DNA of 60,974 nucleotides. It comes from Colimorpha_A sp045543555 (lineage in GTDB: Bacteria; Bacillota; Clostridia; Oscillospirales; CAG-272). The stretch is taken from positions 1-60,974 of the forward strand of contig JAZQMQ010000030.1 of assembly GCA_045543555.1 (NCBI GenBank). Reading direction: 5' to 3'. A program made the position numbers and the translations under genes. How positions within the stretch are numbered: position 1 is the stretch's first letter; each line of letters begins with the position of its first letter. The notes under the pieces were generated by a model. It had not been told where the DNA came from and ran no database searches. It saw only the letters and a list, made by a program, of their open reading frames with translations. This document shows positions 27,009-35,941 of this stretch, one piece after another.

Positions 27009-28490
27009 TTATTTATTAAGCGCCTTTTCGAGCTCGTTTCCGATCTCGTTTCGTACTGCGGTGAAGAAATCTCCGCTTTCGGTGTAGGTCTTAAGATCGG
27101 AGGTGACCGCTCTTATCTTATTGAGAACCCACTCACGTCCGAGTGTCTCGTCTGCCATACGGAACATTTCACAGTCCTCAAGACCGTCTCTTATAGCGTC
27201 GAGACGAACAGAACCGCAGGGGCCGTCAATGCCGACCTTGTTTCCGTTATACAACAGTGAGCCATCTCCGAATACGTTGGGAGAAAGGTCGGGTACGGTT
27301 GCCATATTGGTCCAAGGATCCTGAATGCTTCTCCAATGTGTAGTAGCCCAATAGAGGAATCCCGTAGCACCTACCATGTGCTGCTGCCAGAACAGGATTC
27401 TGTGGTCAAGTCCACTTTCATCAACGTACATATTAACGTAGGGCTTGCCGGGCTCCCAGCAAACATACTGCCAAACCTGAGTTCCCCCTGCCTGAGCATT
27501 GTCCATACGGGACTGGAAGGAGCCGTATTTTTCCTTCTGACCGGGGATACAGTAGATGAACTCGTCGTTAAAGCAGGTAAGCTTGGGACACATAAGCTCA
27601 CAGTGCTCAAGCAATACCTCTATCTCGTCGGTCTCTTTGGTGAACTGAATATTTCTGAAGAAGGGAGAGGTACGTCTTACACCGGGGCAAAGCCTCTTGA
27701 GTCTTTCGCATCTTGCGATAAGGATGCCGAGATGCTCCTTATGAAGCGGCTCGTCGAGGGGATAGAAGGTAGCCTTTGCCATCCAATCGGGATTTGTGCT
27801 GAGCTTTGCATGATATTTTCTCAGAGTCTCGTCATCTGCGCTACTGTTGAGCACAAAGGAGGTGACGCGGGGATCGGACATGAATTTGTCCGCTCTCTCA
27901 TCAAGCATATCATAAGGGAGCCGATATGCGCTCACTCTGAACTTAAGAAGCAGCTCATAATACGCCTCATACAGACGCTGGATCTCGTCGGGATCGGTAA
28001 CACCGTGCTTGGCAGCGATCTGCTCTCTCTTAAGATCCATAGCGGTACAGATCACGTACTCCTCGGGAAGAGCGAAGTTCCAAACCTTGATCCTCACGGT
28101 ATAATTGAAGATAACCTCTCCGTTACCGTCCTTGAGCGCGAGGACAAAGGAATACTTTCCTGCCTCGGTCTTGGCATTGGTGGTGAAGCGGACGAGAATA
28201 TTCGTAAGCTCACCTGCCTCGATATCGAATTTTGAAACGGGCTCGAGAGGATCGGGCCAATTTACGCCGTTACAGGAGATGAAATGCTCCTTTTCGATCT
28301 CGACGGTGAAGCCGTCGTTACTCTTTACGACCTCAATTTTTGCATTTTCTATCTTTTTATCGGACAGAATCGAAATAACACAGCTTTCCGCCTCGTTTTT
28401 AGCGATTGAAAGCTTGATGTCGGTAACTTTGCAGCAGGTGCAGATTTCCTGAACCTTGTTGAAGCCTGCGGAAATTCTGGTATTGATCAT
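27009..28490 (-). CDS. GH123-like protein with DUF4091 domain, copy 1
   Basis: A 493-residue protein without a signal peptide, so probably cytoplasmic. The N-terminal 150 residues form a beta-rich domain (KSNDGFTVEIEKEHF, LTNILVRFTT). The middle holds a TIM-barrel-like region with FYPLDEPLHKEHL, matching the Asp-Glu pair used by GH123 enzymes. The C-terminal part is DUF4091-like (FLYWATTHW, SVRLDAIRDGLEDCEMF). GH123 enzymes remove N-acetylgalactosamine; the substrate of this branch is unknown. Its start has GGAGGTAAATT. It lies 15 nt downstream of a close paralog and upstream of a broken one, in what looks like one operon with a dead binding-protein gene. Confidence 0.8.
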   Translation of the reverse strand: MINTRISAGFNKVQEICTCCKVTDIKLSIAKNEAESCVISILSDKKIENAKIEVVKSNDGFTVEIEKEHFISCNGVNWPDPLEPVSKFDIEAGELTNILVRFTTNAKTEAGKYSFVLALKDGNGEVIFNYTVRIKVWNFALPEEYVICTAMDLKREQIAAKHGVTDPDEIQRLYEAYYELLLKFRVSAYRLPYDMLDERADKFMSDPRVTSFVLNSSADDETLRKYHAKLSTNPDWMAKATFYPLDEPLHKEHLGILIARCERLKRLCPGVRRTSPFFRNIQFTKETDEIEVLLEHCELMCPKLTCFNDEFIYCIPGQKEKYGSFQSRMDNAQAGGTQVWQYVCWEPGKPYVNMYVDESGLDHRILFWQQHMVGATGFLYWATTHWRSIQDPWTNMATVPDLSPNVFGDGSLLYNGNKVGIDGPCGSVRLDAIRDGLEDCEMFRMADETLGREWVLNKIRAVTSDLKTYTESGDFFTAVRNEIGNELEKALNK

Positions 28491-28505
28491 AATTTACCTC
28501 CAAAA

Positions 28506-30002
28506 TTATTTATTCAGAGCCTTTTCAAGCTCATTTCCGATCTCGTTTCGTACTGCGGTGAAGAAATCTCCGCTTTCGGTATATGTCTTAAGATCAGAGG
28601 TAACCGCCTTGATCTTGTTGAGTACCCACTCGCGTCCGAGAGCCTTATCTGCAAGAAGGAACATCTCGCAGTCCTCGATACCGTCTCTTACTGCCTCAAG
28701 ACGAACAGAAGCACAAGGACCGTCGATACCGACCTTGTTTCCGTTGTAAAGGAGGGAGCCGTCGCCAAATACGTCGTAGGAGAGCCACGGTACAGTAACC
28801 ATGCTTTCCCAAGGATCTGCTACGTCCTTCCACCAAGTAGAGCTCCAATAGAGGAAGCCTGTAGCGCCTACCATGTGCTGCTGCCAGAAGAGGATACGGT
28901 GGTCAAGACCGCTTTCGTTTACGTAAAGGTTAACGTAGGGCTTGCCGGGTTCCCAACATACGTACTGCCATACCTGCTTGCCGTTCTCTTTTGCCTTGTC
29001 CATACGGGACTGGAAGGAGCCCTTTTCAGCAAGAAGATCGGGGTTGTGATAGCCGGGTCCGTCATAGAAGAACTCGTCGTTGAAGCAAGTGAGCTTGGGA
29101 CAAAGGAGATCGCATATGTCGATAAGCATATCGAGCTGGTCCGTGGTTGCATTTACTCTGTAGTCCACAAAGAAGGGGGAGGTACGTCTGATGTCGGGGC
29201 AGAGCGCTTCAAGGTGATAGCATCTTGAAGCAAGTCTTCCCAAATGCTCCATATTAAGGGGCTCGTCAACGGGATAGAAGGTAGCCTTCTTGATCCATTC
29301 GGGGTTGGAGGACAGCTTTGCCTGATATTTCTTCAGGGTCTCGTCATCTGCCCAGCTGTTAAGCACGAAAGAGGTAACTCTAGGGTCGGACATATATTTG
29401 TCCGCTCTCTCGTCAAGGGCATCGTAAGGAAGATCGTATGCAGAAACTCTGTACTTGAGAAGGAATTCGTAGTACTTAATGTAAAGCTCTGTCTTTTCCT
29501 CCGGGGTGATAGCACCGTGCTTATCTGCGATAAAGTCGTGGATAACGCTCATCGCGGTGTTAACGGTATAATTCTCGGGAAGAGCGAAGTTCCAAACCTT
29601 GATTCTTGCTGTGTAGTCAAACAGCGTGTTTCCTTCGCCGTCCTTAAGAGCAATAGTGAAGCAATATTTTCCTGCCTCGGTAGCGCTAACGGTTGTAAAG
29701 CGAACAAGAACGTTTGTAAGCTCGTTAGCCTTAAGGTCAAATTTGTCTACGGGAGCCATCGCATCGGGCCAGCTCTCGCCGTTACAGGTAATGAAGTACT
29801 CTTTTTCGAATTCTACCGTAAAGCCTTCATGACCCTTAACGATCTCAAGGTAAGCACCGCTTATATCCTTGTCGGAAAGGATGGAAATAACGGCACTTTC
29901 GCCCTCGTTCTTAGACATACAAAGCTTGATGTCGGTAACGTTACAACAGGTGCATATCTTGCTTACCTTGTTGAAGCCTGCGGAAATTCTGGTGTTTATC
30001 AT
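28506..30002 (-). CDS. GH123-like protein with DUF4091 domain, copy 2
   Basis: About 498 residues from the ATG at 30002 (MINTRISAGF), which follows AAGGAGATAAAAAT; the frame extends to 30023, but those codons hold the ribosome site. Architecture matches copy 1: N-terminal beta domain, FYPVDEPLNMEHLGRL in the catalytic region, a DUF4091-like C-terminal part. The last 40 residues are identical to copy 1 except at one position, and the DNA there is nearly identical, which indicates a recent duplication or gene conversion. An intracellular glycosidase acting on imported oligosaccharides is the likeliest role. Confidence 0.8.
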   Translation of the reverse strand: MINTRISAGFNKVSKICTCCNVTDIKLCMSKNEGESAVISILSDKDISGAYLEIVKGHEGFTVEFEKEYFITCNGESWPDAMAPVDKFDLKANELTNVLVRFTTVSATEAGKYCFTIALKDGEGNTLFDYTARIKVWNFALPENYTVNTAMSVIHDFIADKHGAITPEEKTELYIKYYEFLLKYRVSAYDLPYDALDERADKYMSDPRVTSFVLNSWADDETLKKYQAKLSSNPEWIKKATFYPVDEPLNMEHLGRLASRCYHLEALCPDIRRTSPFFVDYRVNATTDQLDMLIDICDLLCPKLTCFNDEFFYDGPGYHNPDLLAEKGSFQSRMDKAKENGKQVWQYVCWEPGKPYVNLYVNESGLDHRILFWQQHMVGATGFLYWSSTWWKDVADPWESMVTVPWLSYDVFGDGSLLYNGNKVGIDGPCASVRLEAVRDGIEDCEMFLLADKALGREWVLNKIKAVTSDLKTYTESGDFFTAVRNEIGNELEKALNK

Positions 30003-30134
30003 ATTTTTATCTCCTTCTGTCATCCGGCATAAATAAATTCAATATTACAAAACGGGAAGTACTGTTATGCAATAAAACCTGACAATACTTTCCGAACCTT
30101 GTAGGTATTTTGTTGGGGTGTATAAACCTAATCA

Positions 30135-31421
30135 TTAGTTCTTTGCACTCTCTCGGTACGCGGTTACGATTCCCGCAACTCTTTCGTTGTAAGTCTCAAC
30201 ATATGAAGAGCATCGGTGATGATGGAAACAAACTCGGAATCGGGAACTGTTATAGGCATACACATCTGAGTATAGTTATCTCCCATACCGCAAAGGTACT
30301 TTTCCTGGTGCTCATCAAACTTAGGCCAAGGAAGAACGGTGTAGGTGCTATCCATATCCTTGATGGTGTTGAAAACGTCCATGAATCTAACCTGAGTAAA
30401 GATAGCCTTGTCAGACTTAAATCCAACGATGTGATTTCCGGAGTTACCGAAATGTCCCATAGCGCCGGGGTTCTCGCAGTAAAGATCAAGAACCATATCA
30501 ACCGCTGTAGAGAGCTTTTCTCTGTAGTCGCCCTGTCCCCAAGCAAACTTAAGAACGGTTTCGTCGTCGTGCTCAAGCATAGGAATGTCTAATGCGAACT
30601 GCCACATATCGAGAATGGTAAGACCTTCACCCTGGGAAGCGTAGAGGTCTCCTGTTATGGGACCGTTCTCGTCGTCTACGTCCTCATAGCCAATTTCAGC
30701 AATAAGTTTGTTGAAATAATCGAAGGTCCAATCTTCGTTCTGAATGGTTTCTATAACCTTGTCGTAGATCTCATAGGTATCTGCGAGCTTCTTGTTCATA
30801 AGAACAGGCATTGTATAGAGAAGAGAGGTCATATTTGCGGAACCAACGGGAGTGTAGAGGTGTCCGTCGAGCATAAACTAGTCGTTGATGGTCTGGGTCC
30901 CCCATGAACCATCAAGACATGTGTACTCGAACTGAGTCCAATCGAGAAGAAGCTGCTGTGTTACGATGGGACCGATGGAGCAGATATAAGTGTTAATAAT
31001 ATCGAGCTCATCAGCGTCCGTGAGGATAAGACCTGCAACCTCATTTGCGTGAGCATGGATCGAGGAACCGGTAGCTCCGTAACGAGGCTTGATCACACAG
31101 TCAAACCGATCCTGAACTGTCTGGTTACGTACCCACACGGAGTTTGCGATGGGATCTGCAGACTCTTCGGGAACAAAGATCTCTTTTTTGAGATATCCGT
31201 CATGTCCGGACACACGGTATTCCTTACCATTGTAATCCTTTTCGGCAAGCAAGTGAACGTATTCAGTGATTCCGGGAGTGGTTATTTCGGGTGTAGTTGC
31301 TTCAGGTATTGTTGCATCGGGACCGGTAGTTACTACACCGGTCTTATCTTCCTTCTTTGCCGTACATGCAAAAGTGCACAACGGTTATAAGAGCAAGAAG
31401 AAACGCAAGTATTCTTTTTAT
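30135..31421 (-). pseudogene. Dead extracellular solute-binding lipoprotein gene
   Basis: The reading frame of a family-1-type sugar-binding lipoprotein is still recognisable but has four lesions. (1) After a good GGAGG the start codon is ATA at 31419-31421 in place of ATG. (2) The signal peptide (KRILAFLLALITVV) is out of frame with the lipobox region (TFACTAKKEDKTG), a one-base indel near 31380. (3) An in-frame TAG at 30878-30880 interrupts the mature protein just before FMLDGHLYTPVG. (4) Near 30190 the frame shifts; the native C-terminus (ETYNERVAGIVTAYRES) is read in another frame and ends with TAA at 30135-30137. No permease genes are nearby. It would have fed sugars to the glycosidases downstream. 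Its promoter is still intact. Confidence 0.85.
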
Positions 31422-31504
31422 GTTTTCCTCCAAAATAAATCATTCGGCAAAGCGGTCTTACACCAAATTGCCAGGGCATCAAAAGGACGTCACTTTGTGT
31501 TAAT

Positions 31505-31533
31505 ATTGTACCATTTTGAAAAGAAAAAGTCAA
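31505..31533 (-). promoter_or_regulatory. Intact promoter upstream of the dead binding-protein gene
   Basis: Minus-strand TTGACT (31528-31533), a 17-nt spacer and TACAAT (31505-31510). It may still drive the downstream GH123-like genes. Confidence 0.7.
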
Positions 31534-31573
31534 TAATACACCCCAAATTAACACGCCCCAAACCATGTCATAC

Positions 31574-31604
31574 TGCACAAATTTTAGACTTGTTTTTTTG
31601 TGCA
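31574..31604. promoter_or_regulatory. Inverted repeat upstream of the carbohydrate operon promoter
   Basis: TGCACAAA and TTTGTGCA are separated by 15 nt, about 40 nt upstream of the -35. It is a plausible activator or repressor operator; no regulator gene is adjacent. Confidence 0.4.
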
Positions 31605-31657
31605 AGGTGACACTTTTAAATTTACATATCAAAAAACCAGACTATTTTGAAAGAAGC

Positions 31658-31690
31658 AAACGGCAGAGAAAGCAAGCTTCTCTGCCGTTT
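31658..31690 (-). terminator. Terminator of the cohesin-protein operon
   Basis: AAACGGCAGAGAA and TTCTCTGCCGTTT pair around a 7-nt loop just after the stop of the membrane-anchored cohesin-like gene. The T-tract on the minus strand is interrupted, so efficiency is uncertain. Confidence 0.7.
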
Positions 31691-31694
31691 GGTA

Positions 31695-33596
31695 TTATCT
31701 TCTTCTGTTTGTGTTATTGTAATTAGCACGCGCGCTCGAAGAACGGTTTGCCCTCCTATGTGAGCGTCTTCTTCTGCTTCTGCGGCTCTCTGCCCATATA
31801 GCAATGATAATGAAAAGTACTATAATTGCAAAAATGGCAATAAGAACGTAAAGGAATATCTTACCAATATTTCCAAGTCCGCCAAGATAGTTTTCTGCCT
31901 GAGGCTTTGTAGTTGTTTCAACACCCGTGCTCTCTTCGGGAGTGGTAGTAATTACGGGAGGATCGGTGGTTACCGGAGGATTAGTCTGTGATGCCATATA
32001 TTCATCATAGGACATTTTCTCGGTCTGATCGAATCCGCACATCTTACACTTGTGATAGCGCATACCATCTATAGTCTCGGTGGGCTTGAAGAGCCATTCC
32101 CAATCGGAGAACTCATGGTTTCCTGTTGCGGGAATTTCCGTCTTAATAATAGCCGCGCCGCAGATATTACATACAGTCTGATTGTAACCGGGCGCCCCAC
32201 ACGTAGGCTCGAGGTACTCGTCGGTCGTTGCACCCTCGTGCTTGCACTCACCCGACTCAACCACAATGGTGATCTCCTGCTCTGCCGTGTAGCTTCCGAG
32301 AGTTACGATTATCTTTCTGCCGTCCATAGACAGAGTAAGGTCGGCGTTATGCTTCATTGAGGTAACGATACCGTATTTTTCGAAATCCTTAAGTGATACG
32401 GGGGTCTCGTCGCCCGAAGCAAACGTTACGGTTACAACAAGTGAAGAAAGGTTAAGCGTATCGCCCTCTATGTATTCGAGGAGAGGCATTCCGGTAACAG
32501 CGATTCCGATTATGGTATCGTAGTTTATGTTTGCTCTGCTACTTTCTCCGCTGGATGCATTTCCTGTATCGGGGTTGTTGTCTGCAGATATCGCTTCAAC
32601 GGTAAAATCGTAACTGTTACCGCCCGCAAGAGGCTTCGTAATAGTACCGGAACCCTTTTCGGTTATTCCAGCGATTTCATAAAGATGTTCTTCTTTTCCG
32701 CTCTCATACACTCTAATTATGTAGCTTCCGACGACTCCGTCTATATTATCATCACTGATTACATAGGTCACGCTACCCTTTATTCTGTCGGTCATAACAG
32801 CTATAGTGGGCTTTGAAAGAGCACCTCTGTAATTATAGGGCTCCGCGCACTCAACTACTGTACTTGCTGAAAAGGCTTCACTCTTGGGATTTGCCTTAAC
32901 GGTAAAGGTGTAAGCACCGCCGAGGTTCTTCTTTATAACGTCGGAAAAATCTTTGGAATCGCCTGCGACAGTAGTCGCACCGCCGATCTTTTTGCCATCC
33001 TTATAAAGCTGTACGGAGTAATCCTTGGCATTTTCGACCTTTTCCCAAGATGCAACACCATCAATGAAGGTAAGGTCAGTGGGGGAGGAAAGTTGCTTCT
33101 GAAGAACTACATTAACTTCACCCAAAGTTCCGTTTTCGGTGGAGTCAAAATCGGGGGTATTACCCGAAGCGCTGACCACTTTGATAACAGTATTATCGGT
33201 CTTGGGCTCATCGAGCACCTTGAAGGTGAGCGTATAGCTTACCTTTCCGTCGCCCGAGATAGAATTTGCGGCATCGCCGTCCTCCTCTGCGGGATATAGG
33301 TACACCTTACCGATTTCGGTGGAATCGAAGTCTGCGTTCCAAGTTTCGGGAGCCTTTCCAACTACCGATTCAAGAGTAAAAAAATCGGGATCGTAGCTGA
33401 GCTCAATATCAAATCCTATCAGTCCACCCTCAAAGGACACCTTATTGACCGTTACTACATATTCTAACGTCTCACCTTCGTTTACGACCTCTTTTCCCGT
33501 AACGTATATACCGAAATCACTCGCTGCGCTTACGTTAAACGCAACCGCTATTATAACAAATAATGACAACAGCAAAACTGAGATTATTCTTTTCAT
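31695..33596 (-). CDS. Secreted, membrane-anchored cohesin-like surface protein
   Basis: About 633 residues from the ATG at 33596 (MKRIISVLL), after AAGGAAGGAATTGAA. Order: signal peptide (1-27), a cohesin-like domain (about 30-165: GETLEYVVTVNKV, GFDIELSYDPDFF, YTLTFKV), two fibronectin-III-like segments, a bacterial Ig-like domain near 370-455, a cysteine-rich module with paired Cys-x2-Cys motifs (CNICG, CKMCG), a Thr/Pro linker, one transmembrane helix near 580-603 and a very basic Arg/Ser tail. A cohesin held on the membrane could recruit dockerin proteins; the gene just upstream encodes one. Binding specificity cannot be read from sequence, and cohesin-like folds also occur outside cellulosomes. 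Confidence 0.8.
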   Translation of the reverse strand: MKRIISVLLLSLFVIIAVAFNVSAASDFGIYVTGKEVVNEGETLEYVVTVNKVSFEGGLIGFDIELSYDPDFFTLESVVGKAPETWNADFDSTEIGKVYLYPAEEDGDAANSISGDGKVSYTLTFKVLDEPKTDNTVIKVVSASGNTPDFDSTENGTLGEVNVVLQKQLSSPTDLTFIDGVASWEKVENAKDYSVQLYKDGKKIGGATTVAGDSKDFSDVIKKNLGGAYTFTVKANPKSEAFSASTVVECAEPYNYRGALSKPTIAVMTDRIKGSVTYVISDDNIDGVVGSYIIRVYESGKEEHLYEIAGITEKGSGTITKPLAGGNSYDFTVEAISADNNPDTGNASSGESSRANINYDTIIGIAVTGMPLLEYIEGDTLNLSSLVVTVTFASGDETPVSLKDFEKYGIVTSMKHNADLTLSMDGRKIIVTLGSYTAEQEITIVVESGECKHEGATTDEYLEPTCGAPGYNQTVCNICGAAIIKTEIPATGNHEFSDWEWLFKPTETIDGMRYHKCKMCGFDQTEKMSYDEYMASQTNPPVTTDPPVITTTPEESTGVETTTKPQAENYLGGLGNIGKIFLYVLIAIFAIIVLFIIIAIWAESRRSRRRRSHRRANRSSSARANYNNTNRRR

Positions 33597-33619
33597 TTCA
33601 ATTCCTTCCTTCGTCTTTC

Positions 33620-34807
33620 TCAAGTAAACAGATCGAACTTACCGCGATAATGCGCTCTTACCTGCTGATAATCGAGAGTTCCGACCTTTCCGTCTCCGTT
33701 CGTATCGCACGCCAAGAGATAAGCTCCCTCAAGCACGAGTGTCTTACGGTAATGTGCGCGGATACGCTGATAGTCGAGTGTGCCGATCTTTCCGTCACCG
33801 CTTGTGTCGCCCTTAACGACAACGGTTACCGTATGTACGGTTTCATCACCGTGCATAAGCGATATTGTGTATCCCGTTCCTATAAGTGCGGAAGAAGACG
33901 TTACCTCTTTTCCCTTTCCGTCAAACACCTTGATATACTCAACGTTTTTGAAGTTATTATGCAGATCTTCAAGGGTCGTTTTTTGAACAACACCCGTCAA
34001 ATAGTTATTGGCGTCAACGGTATATTTGCTTTCCTCCGAAAGCTCGAGTTTTCTCGGCTTTTCGAGAACGTTAAGCACGTAAGTCTTGGCATTTGAATCA
34101 AGCTTGTTCAAAAGCTTGACTCTGATCTTAAACGTAAATTCGCCAAACTCCTCGGGGACTCCAGAAATAGTGCCGTCTTCAGACAACGCAAGTCCTTCAG
34201 GTAATTCTCCGCTTACAAGCCGCCACTTAACAAACTCGGTTCTGTCAGCCTCAAGCTTTACCGAATATTCATATTGCATTACGGCTTCGGGCAATTCGTC
34301 GGTTTTAATTATGGGACTTGTAAGCTTTTCAACCGCAATAACTTGTGTCGGATCCGAAACCGTGACGTCGTGCATCTTCTCGCCGTTTGTAAGCTCGTAA
34401 GGAACAAGCTTTACCACAGTGTCTCCGTCGTTTGTAACCTTAAAGGTTATCGTACATATATTATCTGTGGTATCCTCATAAAGATCACCGACAAAAAATA
34501 TGGCGTAAGCTCCCTTATGGTCGCCCGCGGTTACCTTTTTTGCTTCAAATTCTTTACCCATAAGCATTGCGCTTACGTAGGTCAAATTTTTTGACGCTTC
34601 AAAATAAAACGTTCCTACAAATCCTTCCTCGTTGCTCGTTACCCCCACCGTGTAGGTTATGGTTTCTCCGAGCTTAACCTCATCCTTATCACCTGCTGAG
34701 GAAGAAAACGACAGAGCTAAAGTGCTCTCAGCCCCGGCGGAAACAGGAATTATTAAAAGGCACATGATAAGTGACAGAACGAAAGACGTTATTCTTTTTC
34801 CCTTCAC
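33620..34807 (-). CDS. Secreted protein with cohesin-like and type I dockerin domains
   Basis: A 395-residue protein. A signal peptide (KGKRITSFVLSLIMCLLIIP...GAES) is followed by a cohesin-like domain (about 30-165: ITYTVGVTSNEEGFVGTFYF, ICTITFKV), a putative Ig domain (about 170-255: LPEGLALSEDGTISGVPEEF), a short beta domain, and a C-terminal dockerin near 333-395. The dockerin has two calcium loops of the F-hand type, DTSGDGKIGTLDY and DTNGDGKVGTLDY, each followed by a helix with RAHYR. Cohesin and dockerin in one chain could allow chaining or docking onto the membrane-anchored cohesin protein encoded 23 nt downstream. It has its own promoter. Confidence 0.83.
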   Translation of the reverse strand: MKGKRITSFVLSLIMCLLIIPVSAGAESTLALSFSSSAGDKDEVKLGETITYTVGVTSNEEGFVGTFYFEASKNLTYVSAMLMGKEFEAKKVTAGDHKGAYAIFFVGDLYEDTTDNICTITFKVTNDGDTVVKLVPYELTNGEKMHDVTVSDPTQVIAVEKLTSPIIKTDELPEAVMQYEYSVKLEADRTEFVKWRLVSGELPEGLALSEDGTISGVPEEFGEFTFKIRVKLLNKLDSNAKTYVLNVLEKPRKLELSEESKYTVDANNYLTGVVQKTTLEDLHNNFKNVEYIKVFDGKGKEVTSSSALIGTGYTISLMHGDETVHTVTVVVKGDTSGDGKIGTLDYQRIRAHYRKTLVLEGAYLLACDTNGDGKVGTLDYQQVRAHYRGKFDLFT

Positions 34808-34847
34808 TTCATTTCCTCCATTTCAAGCTATTTTTACAGTTATAACA

Positions 34848-34876
34848 ATTATACAATGGATATAAGTATTTGTCAA
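34848..34876 (-). promoter_or_regulatory. Promoter of the cohesin/dockerin operon
   Basis: Minus-strand TTGACA (34871-34876), a 17-nt spacer and TATAAT (34848-34853). Confidence 0.82.
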
Positions 34877-34941
34877 TAAGCGTAAATAACCTATTTTTTT
34901 ACTTATCTGTAAATTTATATGTATGTTTTTTATCCGACAAA

Positions 34942-34978
34942 CAAAAAAAACAGGATCCGCCGAGTTTCGACGGATCCT
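34942..34978 (-). terminator. Terminator of the transketolase operon
   Basis: On the minus strand AGGATCCG and CGGATCCT pair, followed by a run of eight T. It lies just after the stop of the C-terminal subunit gene. Confidence 0.88.
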
Positions 34979-34987
34979 CGATATTAA

Positions 34988-35926
34988 TTACTTAAGAGAA
35001 ATTGCCTTCTTTGCCTGAGCCGCAAGATTTGCGGGTGTAAGACCGTACATCTCGAGAAGTGCGGGAACCTTACCGGAACGGCCGTAGGTGTCCTTTGTAC
35101 CAACTCTTACTACGGGAACGGGATTGTTCTCGCATACAACCTCAGCAACCGCAGAGCCGAGACCACCGATTATGTTGTGCTCCTCAGCTGTAACAATCGC
35201 GCCTGTTTCTGCCGCAGCCTTAAGAACAAGCTCTGTGTCAAGAGGCTTGATGGTGTGGATGTTTATAACTCTTGCATCAATTCCCTCTGCCTTGAGAAGT
35301 TCCTTTGCTTCCAGAGCCATTGCAACCATGATACCGGTTGCAATAATGGTAACGTCCTTACCGTCTGCCATAGTAATGCCCTTACCAAGCTCAAACTTGT
35401 AGTCAGCATCGTTGATCACCGGCACTGCAAGACGTCCGAAACGGAGGTAGCAGGGACCGTCGTGAAGAATTGCAGCCTCAACAGCTGCTCTTGCCTCAAC
35501 AGCGTCCGCGGGGTTGATGATGGTCATTCCGGGGATAGTACGCATTGTTGCGATATCCTCAAGACACTGGTGTGTAGCGCCGTCCTCACCTACGGTGATT
35601 CCCGCGTGGGTAGCACCGATCTTAACGTTAAGATGGGGATAACCGATCGAGTTTCTGATCTGCTCATATGCTCTGCCTGCCGCAAACATAGCGAAAGTGC
35701 TTGCGAAGGGGATAAGACCCGTTGTTGCAAGACCTGCCGCAACGCTTACCATGTTGCCCTCTGCGATACCGCAGTCGAAGAATCTTTCGGGACAAGCCTT
35801 CTTAAACTTTATTGTTTTGGTTGCTTCTGCGAGGTCCGCATCAAGTACCACGAGCTTGTCGTATTTAGCGGCGAATTCTGCGAGAGCGTCGCCGTACGCT
35901 TCTCTTGTTGCTATCTTATCTGCCAT
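34988..35926 (-). CDS. Transketolase, C-terminal subunit
   Basis: A 312-residue pyrimidine-binding plus C-terminal half of transketolase (VVLDADLAEATKT, DCGIAEGNMVSVAAGLA, THAGITVGEDGATHQ, AEEHNIIGGLGSAV). Together with the N-terminal subunit encoded 15 nt upstream it moves two-carbon ketol units between sugar phosphates in the non-oxidative pentose phosphate pathway. The two-gene form is common in Clostridia and archaea. Both subunits are complete. Confidence 0.94.
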   Translation of the reverse strand: MADKIATREAYGDALAEFAAKYDKLVVLDADLAEATKTIKFKKACPERFFDCGIAEGNMVSVAAGLATTGLIPFASTFAMFAAGRAYEQIRNSIGYPHLNVKIGATHAGITVGEDGATHQCLEDIATMRTIPGMTIINPADAVEARAAVEAAILHDGPCYLRFGRLAVPVINDADYKFELGKGITMADGKDVTIIATGIMVAMALEAKELLKAEGIDARVINIHTIKPLDTELVLKAAAETGAIVTAEEHNIIGGLGSAVAEVVCENNPVPVVRVGTKDTYGRSGKVPALLEMYGLTPANLAAQAKKAISLK

Positions 35927-35941
35927 TATTTGTTACCTCAC

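Noticed and set aside
27336..28235. 299-codon plus-strand open frame
   Set aside because: Antisense shadow of the intact GH123-like gene; a similar shadow appears over the paralog at the same relative place.
30878..30880. TAG read as an amino acid (recoding), because a second in-frame TAG occurs at 47406
   Set aside because: Both genes carry other lesions such as frameshifts, a lost start or deletions, and the apparently intact island gene at 49893 uses TAG as its stop, so simple decay explains them.
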